A DNA stretch of 64,000 nucleotides from CBDBEU01 sp965204565. Its GTDB lineage: Bacteria > Pseudomonadota > Alphaproteobacteria > Rhizobiales > TMED25. The notes beneath the pieces were generated by a model, which was not told the origin of the DNA, made no database searches, and was given only the letters and a program-made list of their open reading frames with translations. Position 1 is the first letter of the stretch. Every line of letters begins with the position of its first letter. Positions 63,537 to 64,000 of this stretch are shown here, in pieces. The DNA is taken from contig CBDBEU010000005.1 of the NCBI GenBank assembly GCA_965204565.1, positions 1,178,001-1,242,000 of the forward strand, given 5' to 3'. Position numbers and translations under genes: made by a program.

Positions 63537-63642
63537 TCAAACCTCCATTCTGGAAATTTGAATCAGAGTTCAGACACAATGGGAACCCCCGATGTCAACA
63601 GGCCCTGGAGCGCCGATCTGATCGAGGCGGATCGGATAGCGC

Positions 63643-64000
63643 CTAGAAAGGGCTGTCGGGTCCGGCCACCATCGGCGCGGCCGGATCACGCGCCCAGCCG
63701 AGCAGAGAGTTGTCATAAAGGCTCACATTCTCGTAGCCCAAAAGCTTAAGTGCGAAAAACACGGTGCTCGCCGCAATACCGCCGCCGCAATAAGGAACGA
63801 TCACCCTGGCACCATCGAGCCCGGCACGCGCAAATATCCCGGTGAGTTCACCGACCGTCCGGAAGCAACCTGTCTTTGGGTCGATCAGCTCCTGGGCCGG
63901 AACATTGACACTGCCGGGAATGCGGCCCGCACGGCCATAGACCTGCCCGCCAGTGCCGAGAAACTGCTCGTGCGACAGCGAATGGATGAGGCAGGTGGCA
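63643..64000 (-). CDS. Rhodanese-family sulfurtransferase, C-terminal part (window edge)
   Basis: The last 118 residues of a sulfurtransferase, running off the right edge. It shows YGRAGRIPGSVNVPAQELID, GELTGIFARAGLDGARVIVP, the active-site loop YCGGGIAASTVFFALKLLGY with the catalytic Cys, and YDNSLLGWARDPAAPMV. The two-domain enzymes (thiosulfate or 3-mercaptopyruvate sulfurtransferase) have this C-terminal domain catalytic; the CGGGIA loop differs from the CGSGVTA of SseA-type enzymes, so the donor is uncertain. The stop is TAG at 63643-63645. Confidence 0.85.
   Translation of the reverse strand, partial: ATCLIHSLSHEQFLGTGGQVYGRAGRIPGSVNVPAQELIDPKTGCFRTVGELTGIFARAGLDGARVIVPYCGGGIAASTVFFALKLLGYENVSLYDNSLLGWARDPAAPMVAGPDSPF

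Noticed and set aside
1..64000. tRNA or rRNA genes, and integrase-type attachment sites
   Set aside because: I found no tRNA-like cloverleaf with a TTCGA arm and conserved ends, no rRNA sequence and no tyrosine integrase, so the accessory regions are not called as a genomic island with att sites.

Overview
The window reads as an alphaproteobacterial chromosome, most likely Hyphomicrobiales (Rhizobiales). The main support is an intact block at 6157-16731 that holds icd, trmJ, murI, rpsD, grxD, bolA, purL, purQ, purS, purC, the F1-ATPase zeta inhibitor gene and purB. This gene order, the zeta subunit and the small PurL that works with PurS and PurQ are typical of that order of bacteria. The placement is an inference from gene content and memory, not from a database search.

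Around that block the DNA is heavily decayed. I count four copies of one IS5-family (IS427-like) element, three IS1380-like relics, at least five IS3-family fragments, and remnants of IS630, IS21 and a second IS5 type. No transposase in the window is intact. Many ordinary genes are also broken, by base substitutions (in-frame TAG, TGA and TAA, and an ATG changed to ATA) as well as by indels and deletions. This looks like a genome in IS-driven decay, such as a host-restricted or recently bottlenecked lineage.

Layout. 1-6150: IS debris around a DEAD-box helicase. 6157-16731: housekeeping block (TCA cycle, tRNA methylation, peptidoglycan precursor, ribosome, Fe-S trafficking, purine synthesis). 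16926-33438: a molybdenum hydroxylase (form II CO-dehydrogenase-like) region with coxG, coxS, coxL (broken), coxM, then a 5.7-kb interruption (IS elements, an AraC/hydrolase pair and a GHKL ATPase fragment), then coxD and coxE (broken) and an intact overlapping string xdhC-N, xdhC-C, a MoeA/MobA-like fusion and an arylmalonate-decarboxylase-like protein. 33450-36155: IS and a DUF1194 fragment. 36299-39521: periplasmic amino-acid-type binding protein, EamA exporter, HAD enzyme, DUF1127.

39653-49190: two convergent catabolic operons. The plus-strand one has a 2-hydroxyacid dehydrogenase, an acetolactate-synthase-like TPP enzyme, a dienelactone hydrolase, a dead DUF6295-like gene and a flavin reductase-MarR fusion. 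The minus-strand one has an LLM flavin oxidoreductase (dead), CoA-transferase A and B (both dead), thiolase, DUF35 and a carboxymuconolactone-decarboxylase-like protein. Together they suggest CoA-dependent breakdown of a ring or branched acid, now partly lost.

49195-57595: an IS3 relic, a rearranged type I restriction locus (hsdR, HAD phosphatase, hsdS fragments), a TetR fragment, and a TRAP transporter (dctP, dctQ, dctM) with an IS between dctP and dctQ, next to a dead M24 peptidase. 58280-64000: an IS21 relic carrying a 16-bp tandem repeat, a truncated radical-SAM/B12 gene, a DUF6629 membrane protein, an IS5 relic, a frameshifted Asp-rich repeat protein, and the C-terminal part of a rhodanese. 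I saw no rRNA, tRNA or CRISPR array.
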